Below, piece by piece: positions 23,681 through 31,716 of a stretch of 40,651 bases of DNA; within the stretch, counting starts at the first letter, position 1; every line of letters begins with the position of its first letter. The stretch lies in the NCBI GenBank assembly GCA_039198765.1, contig JBCCTF010000011.1:1-40651 (forward strand), read 5' to 3'. Source of the stretch: Parvularcula sp039198765. Lineage in GTDB: Bacteria > Pseudomonadota > Alphaproteobacteria > Caulobacterales > Parvularculaceae. Below the pieces are notes generated by a model that made no database searches, was not told the origin of the DNA, and worked only from the letters and a program-made list of their open reading frames with translations. The position numbers and the translations under genes are program-made.

Positions 23681-24547
23681 ATGACAAACCTGGCCCAATC
23701 CGACGATCTTTCGCAGGCTGAAGCAACCAGCGTTGAGGGTCTCGCCGCCTACGCCAAGGCGCCGTCGTCGCTGACGTTCAAGAAGCTGCGTAAGCGGATT
23801 GTTCGGAACGCGCAGGAGGCTGTGCGCAAGTTTGCGATGGACAAGCCGCGAGCTGATGGCTCGCCGCAGAAGTGGTTGGTGTGTCTGTCGGGCGGGAAGG
23901 ACAGCTATGGCCTGCTCGCCGCACTGCTTGACCTCAAATGGCAGGGTGCTCTGCAGGCGGAGCTTTTGGTGTGCAACCTTGATCAGGGGCAGCCGGGGTT
24001 TCCGAAGCACGTGCTGCCTGAATATCTGACGGGCCTGGGCGTTGCGCATCGAATCATTACCGAGGACACTTATTCCATCGTCACGGAGAAGGTGCCGGAA
24101 GGGCGGACCTATTGCTCCATGTGCTCACGACTGCGCCGGGGCATCCTCTACCGCGTGGCGCGGGAAGAGGGGTGCGACGCGATCGTGCTTGGCCACCACC
24201 GCGATGATGCGCTGGAGACCTTCATGATGAACATGCTCCACGGTGGCCGCCTGGCCGCGATGCCGCCGAAGCTGAAGAACGATGAGGGTGACCTCTACGT
24301 CCTCCGTCCCCTGATCTTCTGTGCAGAGAAGGACTTGCAGAAATTCTCCGACCTTTGCGAGTTTCCGATCATCCCCTGCAACCTCTGTGGCACGCAAGAG
24401 GGCCTGCAGCGCCAAGCGATGAAGGACCTCCTCAGCTCGTGGGAAGAAAAGCGCCCAGGCCAACGCGAGGTGATGTTCCGTGCCCTTCAAAACGTGCGGC
24501 CTAGTCATCTGGCCGATGAGCGGGTCTGGGACTTCGAAAACCTCTAA
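23681..24547 (+). CDS. ttcA: tRNA 2-thiocytidine(32) synthetase TtcA
   Basis: A 288-residue PP-loop ATPase that thiolates cytidine 32 in tRNA. The ATP-binding loop is SGGKDS at 70-75. The iron-sulfur cluster cysteines are Cys145 and Cys148 (YCSMCSRLRRG) and Cys236 in CNLCGTQ (Cys233 also present). LGHHRDDALETFMMNMLHGG is the diagnostic TtcA motif. An N-terminal extension of about 30 residues precedes the fold. It works in the cytoplasm with a sulfur donor such as IscS. It is monocistronic and followed by the palindromic repeat element. Confidence 0.96.
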   Translation: MTNLAQSDDLSQAEATSVEGLAAYAKAPSSLTFKKLRKRIVRNAQEAVRKFAMDKPRADGSPQKWLVCLSGGKDSYGLLAALLDLKWQGALQAELLVCNLDQGQPGFPKHVLPEYLTGLGVAHRIITEDTYSIVTEKVPEGRTYCSMCSRLRRGILYRVAREEGCDAIVLGHHRDDALETFMMNMLHGGRLAAMPPKLKNDEGDLYVLRPLIFCAEKDLQKFSDLCEFPIIPCNLCGTQEGLQRQAMKDLLSSWEEKRPGQREVMFRALQNVRPSHLADERVWDFENL

Positions 24548-24717
24548 CCCCTTGTCATCCCGGGAGCCGCAAGGCTACCCGGGACCTAAAATCGGGACGG
24601 TGCAGCGAGCCGCGAAGCGGATTGCTCCGGGGAGGTCTAAGATCGATGCTCCGCATCGCTCTGCTCCACCGCGCGGTAAAGGTCCCAGATCGCCTGTGTC
24701 GTCCGGGATTACAGGGG
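24548..24717. repeat. Nested-palindrome intergenic repeat element (about 170 bp)
   Basis: Between ttcA and tspO lies a non-coding block bounded by an imperfect inverted repeat: CCCCTTGTCATCCCGG (24548-24563) and CCGGGATTACAGGGG (24703-24717), which differ by one indel and one substitution. Inside, GGGACCT (24581-24587) pairs with AGGTCCC (24680-24686). A local hairpin CCCGGGAGCC-GCAA-GGCTACCCGGG (24559-24583) has a GNRA-type loop. More small hairpins lie in the centre (CCGCGAAGCGG at 24610-24620). The GTCATCCCGG end is typical of dispersed intergenic palindromes in alphaproteobacteria. It also separates the convergent ttcA and tspO and may act as a transcription block. Confidence 0.7.
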
Positions 24718-24720
24718 AGG

Positions 24721-25251
24721 TTAGGTAGCGGTGCGGCCTTCTCCCCGGGGGCCATTCATCTGCAGCACACGGAAATTCAGTGTCGCGGCGAGGCATACCC
24801 ACGCAAGGTAGGGGACGAGCAGGAGCGCTGCGATCTCATCAACGCATAAGAAGCTGAGTGTCAGCACGGCGACCATCGCTGCCAATGTCAGCACATCGAC
24901 CATCGCCCAATCGAGCCGCCGGCGGCCGAAGAAGAGATAGGACCACGCTGCGTTGACGCCGAGATGCAAGACGAACAGCGCCAAGCTCGGCCAAGCCTCA
25001 ACGCCTGCAGCTTTCCAAACCCGCCATCCGGCGATCGCCATCATCGCAAACAGAATGGTCCAAACCACGGGGAACACCCAATTGGGCGGGGTCCACGATG
25101 GCTTCGCCAGTCCTTTGTACCAGGCCCCAGGTTTGAAAATCGCGCCGGTGGAGGCCGCGGCGAAGCAGAGCAGGCAAAAGATCAAGAGCGAAGGAAACAC
25201 AGCGCCACTCCAAGAGGTATCATCGACAGCAGTAACTGGAGCGGTGTGCAA
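24721..25251 (-). CDS. tspO: TspO/MBR family protein (tryptophan-rich sensory protein)
   Basis: A 176-residue membrane protein with five helices. The family signature KPSWTPPNWVFPVVWTILFAMMAIAGWRVWK is followed by NAAWSYLFFGRRRLDWAMVDV and VPYLAWVCLAATLNFRVLQMNG. TspO binds porphyrins and, in Rhodobacter, modulates pigment gene expression in response to oxygen; it can also degrade protoporphyrin IX in light. An extended N-terminus of about 20 residues precedes the first helix. No heme or bacteriochlorophyll genes are nearby, so its role here is only a family inference. The gene is single and convergent with ttcA across the repeat element. Confidence 0.93.
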   Translation of the reverse strand: MHTAPVTAVDDTSWSGAVFPSLLIFCLLCFAAASTGAIFKPGAWYKGLAKPSWTPPNWVFPVVWTILFAMMAIAGWRVWKAAGVEAWPSLALFVLHLGVNAAWSYLFFGRRRLDWAMVDVLTLAAMVAVLTLSFLCVDEIAALLLVPYLAWVCLAATLNFRVLQMNGPRGEGRTAT

Positions 25252-25294
25252 GTCACCATGACGCTTGTCAGCGCACGGAGCTCTGCGATGAGGT

Positions 25295-25714
25295 CTAGCT
25301 CACCCGCCGGGTGTCATAGGGGCTGTCCAGGCTGAACGGCGGAATGACCACGTCGAAGGCCTGGCCGTCTTCGCGGTCCATTTCGTAGGAGCCGAACATC
25401 ATGCCCGAGGGGGCGGAGAGGGGCGTGCCGCTCGTGTACTCGAATGCATCGCCGGGGTGCAGGACGGGCTGCTCGCCCACCACGCCGTCGCCTTTGACGA
25501 CGAAGCTTTGGCCCAGCGAGTCGGCAATGTGCCAGCGCCGCCGTTTCAGCTGCACGGCCTGCGGCGAGTCATTGTCGATCCGTACGGTGTAGGTCCAGAA
25601 AAAGCGGCCTTCTTCGGGGTGGCTTTCGTCCTCGACGTAATCGGAGGAGACGCGCACGCGGATGCCGTCAGTGACAGCCTCCGAGACCAGCTCGTCAATC
25701 AACTCCTCGTCCAT
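25295..25714 (-). CDS. apaG: ApaG domain protein
   Basis: A 139-residue protein with the ApaG (DUF525) fold. The motifs are SSDYVEDESHPEEGRFFWTYTVRIDN, then LKRRRWHIADSLG, then GDGVVGEQPVLHPGDAFEYTSGTPLSAPSGMMFGSYEM. The family is linked to Co2+/Mg2+ homeostasis in older work and binds nucleotides or phosphate; its exact function is unsettled. The start ATG 25714 is chosen because the upstream frame to 25867 overlaps the divergent dcd gene. The ribosome site AAGG is about 11 bases upstream. An extra N-terminal helix (EELIDELVSEAVTDG) is typical of alphaproteobacterial members. dcd starts 115 bases away in the other direction. Confidence 0.93.
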   Translation of the reverse strand: MDEELIDELVSEAVTDGIRVRVSSDYVEDESHPEEGRFFWTYTVRIDNDSPQAVQLKRRRWHIADSLGQSFVVKGDGVVGEQPVLHPGDAFEYTSGTPLSAPSGMMFGSYEMDREDGQAFDVVIPPFSLDSPYDTRRVS

Positions 25715-25829
25715 GGTACGCGTGCCTTTCGAATTGGGCGTTCTAAATTGTACCCCGCCTTGACCCGGTTGACCAGCGGGGCGCAGCGCTGCAAGCGGCA
25801 GAGGTTTTGCACCATGGGAGAAAGCGTTA

Positions 25830-26885
25830 ATGCCCGCGGATACTGGCGTTTTGAGCGCAGAGGGCATCGAGGCGCTGATCGCGGCCGATCACATTCTCGC
25901 TAACCCGCGCCCTGGACAGGTGCAACCGGCCAGTTTGGACTTGACGTTGGGCGCGAAAGCCCACCGCGTCCGCGCGGCGTTTTTGCCCTCTCAACGTGCG
26001 CCGATTGCCCAGCGGCTGGAGGAGCTGACCCTCCACGAAATCGACCTCTCGCAAGGCGCGGTTCTGGAGAAGGGCTGCGTTTATGTGGTTGAGCTGCGGG
26101 AGCGATTGGCTTTGCCTTCACATCTTTCCGCAAGTGCGAATCCCAAGAGCTCCACGGGGCGGATCGACGTTTTTGTTCGTTTGCTGACGGATACATTTGA
26201 CGGTTATGAGCGGGTGCCTGCGGGGTACGAGGGGCCGCTTTATTTGGAAATCTGTCCACGGACGTTTCCTGTGGTGGTGCGCGAGGGCTCTACTCTCAAT
26301 CAGCTGCGCGTTCGCCAGGGCGTGCCTGCAGTCAGTGATGATGAGCTGAAAGCGGCCCTTGGCCCTGATGCGATGGTGGAGCAGGGGCTGAACCTGTCGG
26401 TGGATCTGTCCGACGCGCTGTCGCCCTATGTTGGCTGGCGGGCTCGGCGGCATGCTGGCCTCATCGACGTGGACAAGGTCGGCGCCCTTGATCCGCATGC
26501 GTACTTTGAAGCGATTGCTCCGCCTAAAGAGGGTTTTCTGACGCTCGATCCTGATGAGTTCTACATCCTGGCCAGCCGAGAGACCGTGCAGGTCCCTGCG
26601 CACTACGCGGCTGAGATGGTGGCGATTGACCAGGAGCTAGGCGCGTTCCGGAGCCACTATGCTGGATTCTTCGATCCTGGCTTCGGTGTTGAGGCACCGA
26701 GCCGTGCGGTGCTTGAGGTCCGCGGCTTCGACGTGCCCATGGTGCTTGAGCATGGCCAGCGGGTGGCGCGCCTTGGGTACGAGAGGCTCGAATCCACACC
26801 TCAAGCACTCTACGGAAGTGCTCAGTCATCAAACTATCAGGGCCAGGGCCTTCGCCTGTCCAAGCACTTCAAAACGGCGCTCTAG
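25830..26885 (+). CDS. dcd: 2'-deoxycytidine 5'-triphosphate deaminase, two-domain form
   Basis: A 351-residue protein with two tandem dUTPase-fold domains, about 8-175 and 185-345. This long form occurs in alphaproteobacteria, whereas E. coli Dcd is about 193 aa. The first domain has QPASLDLTLGAKAHRV and LSASANPKSSTGRIDVFVRLLTD, the second QELGAFRSHYAGFFDPGFG and the tail ALYGSAQSSNYQGQGLRLSKHF. In family terms the first holds the catalytic SSxGR-like segment (KSSTGRID). It deaminates dCTP to dUTP for thymidylate synthesis. GGGAGAAAG lies before ATG 25830. Confidence 0.92.
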   Translation: MPADTGVLSAEGIEALIAADHILANPRPGQVQPASLDLTLGAKAHRVRAAFLPSQRAPIAQRLEELTLHEIDLSQGAVLEKGCVYVVELRERLALPSHLSASANPKSSTGRIDVFVRLLTDTFDGYERVPAGYEGPLYLEICPRTFPVVVREGSTLNQLRVRQGVPAVSDDELKAALGPDAMVEQGLNLSVDLSDALSPYVGWRARRHAGLIDVDKVGALDPHAYFEAIAPPKEGFLTLDPDEFYILASRETVQVPAHYAAEMVAIDQELGAFRSHYAGFFDPGFGVEAPSRAVLEVRGFDVPMVLEHGQRVARLGYERLESTPQALYGSAQSSNYQGQGLRLSKHFKTAL

Positions 26886-26888
26886 ACG

Positions 26889-28232
26889 TCAGCCGTCAAG
26901 ATTTTTGATCCAATCCACCGTGTACGCACCAACTGTCGGTCCAAAGTCTGGATCTGGCGATCGGTAGCGGAACTGGACCGGCCGATGCGTCCCCGCTTTG
27001 CGCATCGCATAAACCTCTTCGGGTGAGCCCACTTGAGCCATGAAGTGGTTGATTCCCTTGGCGACTTGAAACGTTGCTTTGTCGGGAGCTGCGGTCATGA
27101 GCGGGATCAGGCGTTGGTCGCGGTCGCTGATAATCGCAACGTCACTCTCACCAGCGAGGGACAGCACCGGCGTGTCGACCCTCGCCCAGTGGCCGATAAA
27201 GTCGGCCGTCTCAAGCGTGCGCCAGAAGGCAGGGTTCCTGCCCCAGACAAGACCATCATCCGTACACCCATAGGAACGACAGAGTGCCTTTCGGCTATCC
27301 TCTGAAGCTGGTGTGCCGCGAAAGATCTCGAAGATCGCTTCCTTCATTCTCTCCGCGTGGGCGAAGCTGCTTTTGGCAGTGCGGTTGCCCAGCATCACCG
27401 GCTGATACCGTGCGAGGTCGAAGCGATACTCAGCCCACGAAGAAAAGAGAGTACCGAAGACCACCGTCCCATACGGATCAAATTCCGCGGCCAGTTCTGG
27501 GGCAATCAGGCCGCCTTGGGAGTGGCCGAAGAGAACGATGCGGTCCTTGTCGATGCCTTTCATTTGGCGCAAGGCGCGGTAGCCAGCGCGAAAGGCTTCG
27601 ACTTCTTCAGGGTACGTGACGTCGCTACAGCCTGGCGTTCCCGCGCTGTCGCCCATGCCTGGCTTCTCCACCCGCCACACGGCATGTCCTGCCGCAAGGA
27701 GGTCTTCGAAGAAGCCTCCATTGGGGTCACCCGCGCCGTAGGTTTCCATTGATGCGCAAGCGAGGCCTTGGATATAGAACACGACCCCTGGCTTCTCAGC
27801 GTGGTTGGGCGTGACCAACGATGCGCCGAGCGTCCCGCCGTTATACTTGACGCCGTGCAGCTGCGTTGTTCCGTGCTCGAACGTTTCGACACGTTTGGCG
27901 GTGAGCTGCGCGGTTTCCTCAGTCTCTTTGCCCTGACGGATGAACGTGACGGTTGCGTTGTCACCGGTTCGCAGGGTGCCAGCCGTCTCGATCAAATCTT
28001 CCACTTCGCGCATGTCGACCCCGTTCAGCGACGTGAGAAGATCGCTCACTTTGATGCCCATACGCTCGGCGTTGCTGCCTTCCACCACGAGGACAATTTC
28101 CAGTCCGCCTCGCGCCTTTTGCGCGCCCACGCCAAGGGACGCCTTGCGCAGCGGCGGTTCGGTGAGCTGAGCGTTCGCTCCCGTCGCGGCGAGCATGATG
28201 AGACTGAGGGCGGTAAGCAGATACTTGCGCAT
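26889..28232 (-). CDS. Secreted PDZ-alpha/beta-hydrolase fusion protein
   Basis: A 447-residue exported protein. Residues 1-21 are a signal peptide ending ANA-Q. Residues about 30-112 form a PDZ-like domain (KASLGVGAQKARGGLEIVLVVEGSNAERMGIKVSDL). The rest is an alpha/beta hydrolase with nucleophile Ser238 (GHSQGG), an acid in LAGESDVAI and a histidine in GINHFMAQVG. A Cys pair (Cys202 with the CRSYGC region) could form disulfides outside the cytoplasm. It should be a periplasmic esterase or peptidase with a self-contained substrate-recruiting domain; the substrate is unknown. GAGGAG lies 6 bases before ATG 28232, so the longer frame to 28388 is not used. It is divergent from pdeM. Confidence 0.85.
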   Translation of the reverse strand: MRKYLLTALSLIMLAATGANAQLTEPPLRKASLGVGAQKARGGLEIVLVVEGSNAERMGIKVSDLLTSLNGVDMREVEDLIETAGTLRTGDNATVTFIRQGKETEETAQLTAKRVETFEHGTTQLHGVKYNGGTLGASLVTPNHAEKPGVVFYIQGLACASMETYGAGDPNGGFFEDLLAAGHAVWRVEKPGMGDSAGTPGCSDVTYPEEVEAFRAGYRALRQMKGIDKDRIVLFGHSQGGLIAPELAAEFDPYGTVVFGTLFSSWAEYRFDLARYQPVMLGNRTAKSSFAHAERMKEAIFEIFRGTPASEDSRKALCRSYGCTDDGLVWGRNPAFWRTLETADFIGHWARVDTPVLSLAGESDVAIISDRDQRLIPLMTAAPDKATFQVAKGINHFMAQVGSPEEVYAMRKAGTHRPVQFRYRSPDPDFGPTVGAYTVDWIKNLDG

Positions 28233-28283
28233 GGCGACTCCTCGATTGGTGACAGCGCCTAGAGTAGACAACAATTCTTTCCG

Positions 28284-28295
28284 TTTATCGATAAA
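28284..28295. promoter_or_regulatory. Palindrome in the divergent hydrolase/pdeM promoter region
   Basis: TTTATCGATAAA is a perfect 12-bp palindrome inside the AT-rich part of the 154-base region between the two divergent starts. It could be an operator or simply an AT-rich promoter element. No regulator gene is adjacent. Low confidence. Confidence 0.3.
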
Positions 28296-28386
28296 TTTCC
28301 GCAGCGCCAGAAGTGCGTCTGAGGCGAGTTGTCCACATTGGTTGCGAGCGGTGGCGCTGCGGCGGGGTTGTGCTACGCAGGAGAAC

Positions 28387-29112
28387 ATGTCGGCAACGTT
28401 GAGTACGCGGGTGAACCCTGATGCGGTTTCGCTGAAAGGTGTGGAAGTGGTCTTTGACTGCTCCGGCGCCGCGTGGCTGCCTGAAGAAGAGGTGCTGATT
28501 GTCTCTGATCTGCACTTCGAAAAGGGCTCCCATTACGCCGCACGCGGACAGTTTTTGCCGCCCTATGATACCCGCGCCACTCTTGACGGCGTGGAGCGGC
28601 TGATGCGGCTCTGCCGACCGCGGACGGTGTTGTCGCTCGGCGATGCTTTCCACGATGTGGATGCCGAAGCGCGCATGCTGCCTGATGATGTCGAGCGTTT
28701 GGAGCGGCTCTGCGAGGAGGCCGAGTGGCTGTGGGTCTTAGGAAACCATGACCCGCGTCCGCCGCAACGTTTTAAGGGGCATGCTGACGAGATTATTGAG
28801 ATCAGTGGGCTGATCTTTGTGCACGAGCCGGGGGATCATCCCGAATGGAATGTGGCCGGACACCTCCACCCTTGCGCTGTGGCGCAGAAGGGTGGGCGGG
28901 GGGTCCGGCGTTCAGCCTTTGTGACCGATGGCGAGCGTTTGGTGATGCCTGCCTTCGGAGCCTTCACCGGCGGGTTGAACGTGCTCGATGATGCGTTTCT
29001 GCCTGTTTTTCCTGGCGGATTTCAAGCGTATCTCTGCGGGCAGTCGCGGGTTTATGCCGTGACCGGGGCAAGCCTGCGCAGTGATGCGCCTCCGCCTGCG
29101 TGGCGACGCTAG
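28387..29112 (+). CDS. pdeM: Ligase-associated DNA damage response endonuclease PdeM
   Basis: A 241-residue calcineurin-like metallophosphoesterase. Metal ligands: Asp41 and His43 (VSDLHFEKGS), Asp86 (LGDAFHD), Asn120 and His121 (LGNHDP), His146 (FVHEPGD), and His159 with His161 (GHLHP). DLHFEKGS and the GHLHP end are those of the PdeM group. That group is usually encoded with an Lhr-type helicase, an ATP-dependent DNA ligase and an exonuclease in one repair operon. Those partners are absent within the window. CAGGAG precedes ATG 28387. Its TAG lies in the palindrome CTAG (29109-29112), shared with the convergent DUF3429 gene. Confidence 0.87.
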   Translation: MSATLSTRVNPDAVSLKGVEVVFDCSGAAWLPEEEVLIVSDLHFEKGSHYAARGQFLPPYDTRATLDGVERLMRLCRPRTVLSLGDAFHDVDAEARMLPDDVERLERLCEEAEWLWVLGNHDPRPPQRFKGHADEIIEISGLIFVHEPGDHPEWNVAGHLHPCAVAQKGGRGVRRSAFVTDGERLVMPAFGAFTGGLNVLDDAFLPVFPGGFQAYLCGQSRVYAVTGASLRSDAPPPAWRR

Positions 29113-29651
29113 GCTGGATCACCAAGAACCAGGGTGCGGATGAACCCGAGTGCCTGCGGCAGCATCAAAGGCGTCGCTGCACCGAGGACCAGTAAGCCGC
29201 GCAAGCGCATATACCATTGCGGTATCGCCGGACCAATCCGCGCCTGGTCATCGTCCTGAGTCAGTTGAATGATCAGCAGGGCGCCCATTAGGAAGAAGCG
29301 TAGGCCGTTACCAATCTCCGTATCACCAAGGGTCGGCGGAAGACCGATCAAGACCCATGCAATCAACGCGGGCGCCACGGCACCCAAGAACCCTCCGAAC
29401 ACGGAGGTTGGGCGCATATCGACTTCAAGAACGCGGAAGGCCCATCGCCCGCCGGACATGAACGACACAATGATCGCTGCATAGAACAGCCCCCACTGGG
29501 CAATCGTCGCGGCAATGTCCTCACCCCACCAAGCGGCGTAGGCACCCACGAAAGGGATGGTCCAAAAAGGCAGCACACCGCCCAGGCCCAGCGCATAGGC
29601 AGACGCCTGTTGAAGCCGGTCGGTATCGACATCGCTGCGCACTTTGATCAT
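29109..29651 (-). CDS. DUF3429 domain-containing membrane protein
   Basis: A 180-residue membrane protein with four or five hydrophobic helices. The pattern GLGGVLPFWTIPFV, then SFMSGGRWAF, then GFLGAVAPALIAWVLIG, fits the DUF3429 family, of unknown function. The conserved MSGGRWAF just after a helix is the most distinctive element. No signal peptide is present and the C-terminus is short. It lies 27 bases downstream of the cupin gene and is probably the last gene of the gloB-cupin-DUF3429 transcript. It ends tail-to-tail with pdeM in a 4-base overlap. Confidence 0.8.
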   Translation of the reverse strand: MIKVRSDVDTDRLQQASAYALGLGGVLPFWTIPFVGAYAAWWGEDIAATIAQWGLFYAAIIVSFMSGGRWAFRVLEVDMRPTSVFGGFLGAVAPALIAWVLIGLPPTLGDTEIGNGLRFFLMGALLIIQLTQDDDQARIGPAIPQWYMRLRGLLVLGAATPLMLPQALGFIRTLVLGDPA

Positions 29652-29678
29652 TGCGGGGCCCCTTCGTCTCGCCCGAGC

Positions 29679-30068
29679 CTAGCCTTGCGGGAACCAGTCG
29701 TCGGGCATCAAGATTCTATCCGTCAAAGCACAATCGGGTGTCAAAACAACTGACAACAGGGCGAAGCTGCCGAGACATGAAAGCGCGCGGAGGGTTCCGG
29801 GGGCGACTGGCAAGGAATCGCCTTGACGGATCAGCCGATCGGCATGGGCCGTGCGCCGGTCGTGGCTCGTGCTGATGGCCACCGGGCCGCCATCTTTTAG
29901 GGAATAGACCATGGCCGCGGGCATGCGGTGCCAGCCCGCCTCGTCCATCGCGCTAAAAAGCTGAAGTCCTTCACGTTTTTCGCCGACGTCACGCGCCGTC
30001 TGCCGCCACCAGCCTTCGAACGGATGCGGCTGCATCTGGTGCGCTCGGATCAGCGCGTCGACGGTCAA
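29679..30068 (-). CDS. DUF985-like cupin protein
   Basis: A 129-residue small cupin. The opening LIRAHQMQPHPFEGWWRQTARD and the later AGWHRM and MPDDWFPQG match the DUF985 pattern (QPHPEGGYF, WHR, F). The family folds as a single beta barrel and has no agreed function; some members are annotated as isomerase-like. Compared with typical members of about 160 aa the protein is short, missing part of the C-terminal FE.AP region. Its ATG overlaps the gloB stop by four bases (30065-30068), so it is translationally coupled to glyoxalase II. Confidence 0.7.
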   Translation of the reverse strand: MTVDALIRAHQMQPHPFEGWWRQTARDVGEKREGLQLFSAMDEAGWHRMPAAMVYSLKDGGPVAISTSHDRRTAHADRLIRQGDSLPVAPGTLRALSCLGSFALLSVVLTPDCALTDRILMPDDWFPQG

Positions 30069-30844
30069 AAAACGTCCTTCCGGCGGCGGATTTCAGCGAA
30101 CACCTCGTGCGCAGGTGCCCCCTCTTTGCCCACGAGGGCAGCGAGCGCTGGGTCATCGGCCCGAAGAAATGGATTGGTGCTCAGCTCATCGCCCAGGATC
30201 ATCGGAACCGTAGGCTTTTTCTCATTCCGCAACTGCGCGATGACGTCGGACCGTGCCTTAAGCGTAGGGTTCTCGCCATCCACTGAGAGCGCGAAGGCCG
30301 CGTTCGCAGCGGTGTATTCGTGGGCGCAGAAAAGCATAGTCTCAGGAGGTAGATCGCGCAGCTTCAGGATCGACTCCCAGAACACCTCAGGCGTCCCCTC
30401 AAACATCCGCCCGCAGCCGAGAGAGAAGACCGTGTCCCCGACAAAAGCTGTCTTCGCCTCATCAGCCACATAGGCGATGTGCCCCAAGGTGTGCCCAGGC
30501 ACGCCGACAACCCGCAGCGCAGTCTGGCCAAGGTGGACCACTTCGCCGTCTTGAACCGCCTGATCTTTTGAAGAAATCTTCTCGCCCTCGGCTTCCGGCG
30601 CGATGATCTTCGCCCCGGTCCGTTCTGCGAGCTCTGCATTCCCGCCTGCATGGTCAGGGTGCCAATGGGTGTTGAGAATCAGATGGATAGGCCAGCCTAG
30701 TGCCTCCGCCTCGCGGGCAATCGCAGCAGCGTCAGGCGTATCCACCGCGGCAACCTGTCCTGACCGCTGGTCGCGCACCAAAAAACCATAATTGTCCGAC
30801 AAGCAGGGGAATTGGTGCACGGTAATCGGTCCGCGGTGGTGCAT
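30065..30844 (-). CDS. gloB: Hydroxyacylglutathione hydrolase (glyoxalase II)
   Basis: A 259-residue metallo-beta-lactamase-fold hydrolase that splits S-lactoylglutathione to D-lactate and glutathione, the second step of methylglyoxal detoxification. The metal motif THWHPDH is at 59-65 (His60, His62, Asp64, His65). Further ligands are in GVPGHTLGHIAY, FVGDTVFSLGCGRMFEG and FCAHEYTAAN. The C-terminal glutathione-binding domain is complete (NPFLRADDPAL). GGAGG lies 11 bases before ATG 30844. A methyltransferase gene diverges across an 87-base gap, an arrangement I recall from other alphaproteobacteria. Confidence 0.96.
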   Translation of the reverse strand: MHHRGPITVHQFPCLSDNYGFLVRDQRSGQVAAVDTPDAAAIAREAEALGWPIHLILNTHWHPDHAGGNAELAERTGAKIIAPEAEGEKISSKDQAVQDGEVVHLGQTALRVVGVPGHTLGHIAYVADEAKTAFVGDTVFSLGCGRMFEGTPEVFWESILKLRDLPPETMLFCAHEYTAANAAFALSVDGENPTLKARSDVIAQLRNEKKPTVPMILGDELSTNPFLRADDPALAALVGKEGAPAHEVFAEIRRRKDVF

Positions 30845-30931
30845 CGTGCTGAAAACCTCCCTAAGTCTCCTTGCGAGCCTAGCGGGCGTGCGCGTCCGCC
30901 GCAAAGTGCGTGGCGTTGAAAGGACGGTCCG

Positions 30932-31684
30932 GTGCGGATCACAACGGAAGAGCTTGATCGCTTCTACGCGACGCCGCTCGGCCAGGTGGCTGAGGGTGTC
31001 CTGCGGCAAAAGCTCTTCGACGCGTGGGGCACCTGCAAAGGCTTGCGCGTGGCCGGTTTCGGCTATCCGCACCCAGCGATGGCTGCGTTCTCTGAGGCGG
31101 AGCGGATCGTGACCATGGTCCCCGCAGGCGCGGGCGCTGTGGCCCAACGTGCTGAGGTGCTGGTCGATGAAGCCCGCTGGCCTTTGCGTGAGGCTTCTGT
31201 GGACCGGCTGCTCATTATGCATGGCCTTGAAGAGACCCCTGACCCACGCCGACTGCTGCGCGAGGCTTGGCGCGTGCTGACTGACGATGGGCGGCTGATC
31301 ATTGTCGCTGCGAACCGCCACGGCTTCTGGACCCTGGCTGAGAACTCGCCTCTCTCCGCAGGCCGTGCGTGGTCGCGGGGCCAGCTTCTCCGTGCGCTCG
31401 GCGAAGCGATGTTTGCACCCACCGCGCAGGCGTCGGCGCTCTTCTTCCCGCCGGTGCGTCAGCTGCGGAGGCTCGCCCCGATGTGGGAGCGGACGGCGGA
31501 GCGGCTTGAGCCCTTGGCCATCCCGCTGCCTTCCGTTGCTGGTGTCGAGATGATCGAAGCGCGGCGCTCCCTCGCCCTCCCTGCCAGCGGTAGCAAGGCT
31601 GAGGCGCTCAACGGCATCTTCGCCCATGGTGGCCGGCGCGTCGTCGGCCTCGCGGCGGAGCGGGAGCGGCGCTCACGCCCCTAG
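30932..31684 (+). CDS. Predicted SAM-dependent methyltransferase (gloB-adjacent)
   Basis: A 250-residue protein with a class I methyltransferase-like layout. GLRVAGFGYPHP stands where the SAM-binding motif I would be. VDRLLIMHGLEETPDPRRLLREAWRVLTDDGRLIIVAANRHG matches motifs IV-VI of the UbiE/Methyltransf_11 type. Motif I is degenerate (GxGxP instead of GxGxG), so activity is uncertain. The start is GTG 30932 with AAGGA about 8 bases before it. Proteins of this type lie divergent from gloB in many alphaproteobacteria, but the substrate is unknown. hisC follows 32 bases downstream. Confidence 0.8.
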   Translation: MRITTEELDRFYATPLGQVAEGVLRQKLFDAWGTCKGLRVAGFGYPHPAMAAFSEAERIVTMVPAGAGAVAQRAEVLVDEARWPLREASVDRLLIMHGLEETPDPRRLLREAWRVLTDDGRLIIVAANRHGFWTLAENSPLSAGRAWSRGQLLRALGEAMFAPTAQASALFFPPVRQLRRLAPMWERTAERLEPLAIPLPSVAGVEMIEARRSLALPASGSKAEALNGIFAHGGRRVVGLAAERERRSRP

Positions 31685-31716
31685 GCAAGCCGCGATCGGT
31701 GGTGCATGGGGGCGCC

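Noticed and set aside
28383..28397. LexA-like GAAC-N7-CAAC over the pdeM start
   Set aside because: One base off the alphaproteobacterial GAAC-N7-GAAC form, and it overlaps the coding start; most likely coincidental.
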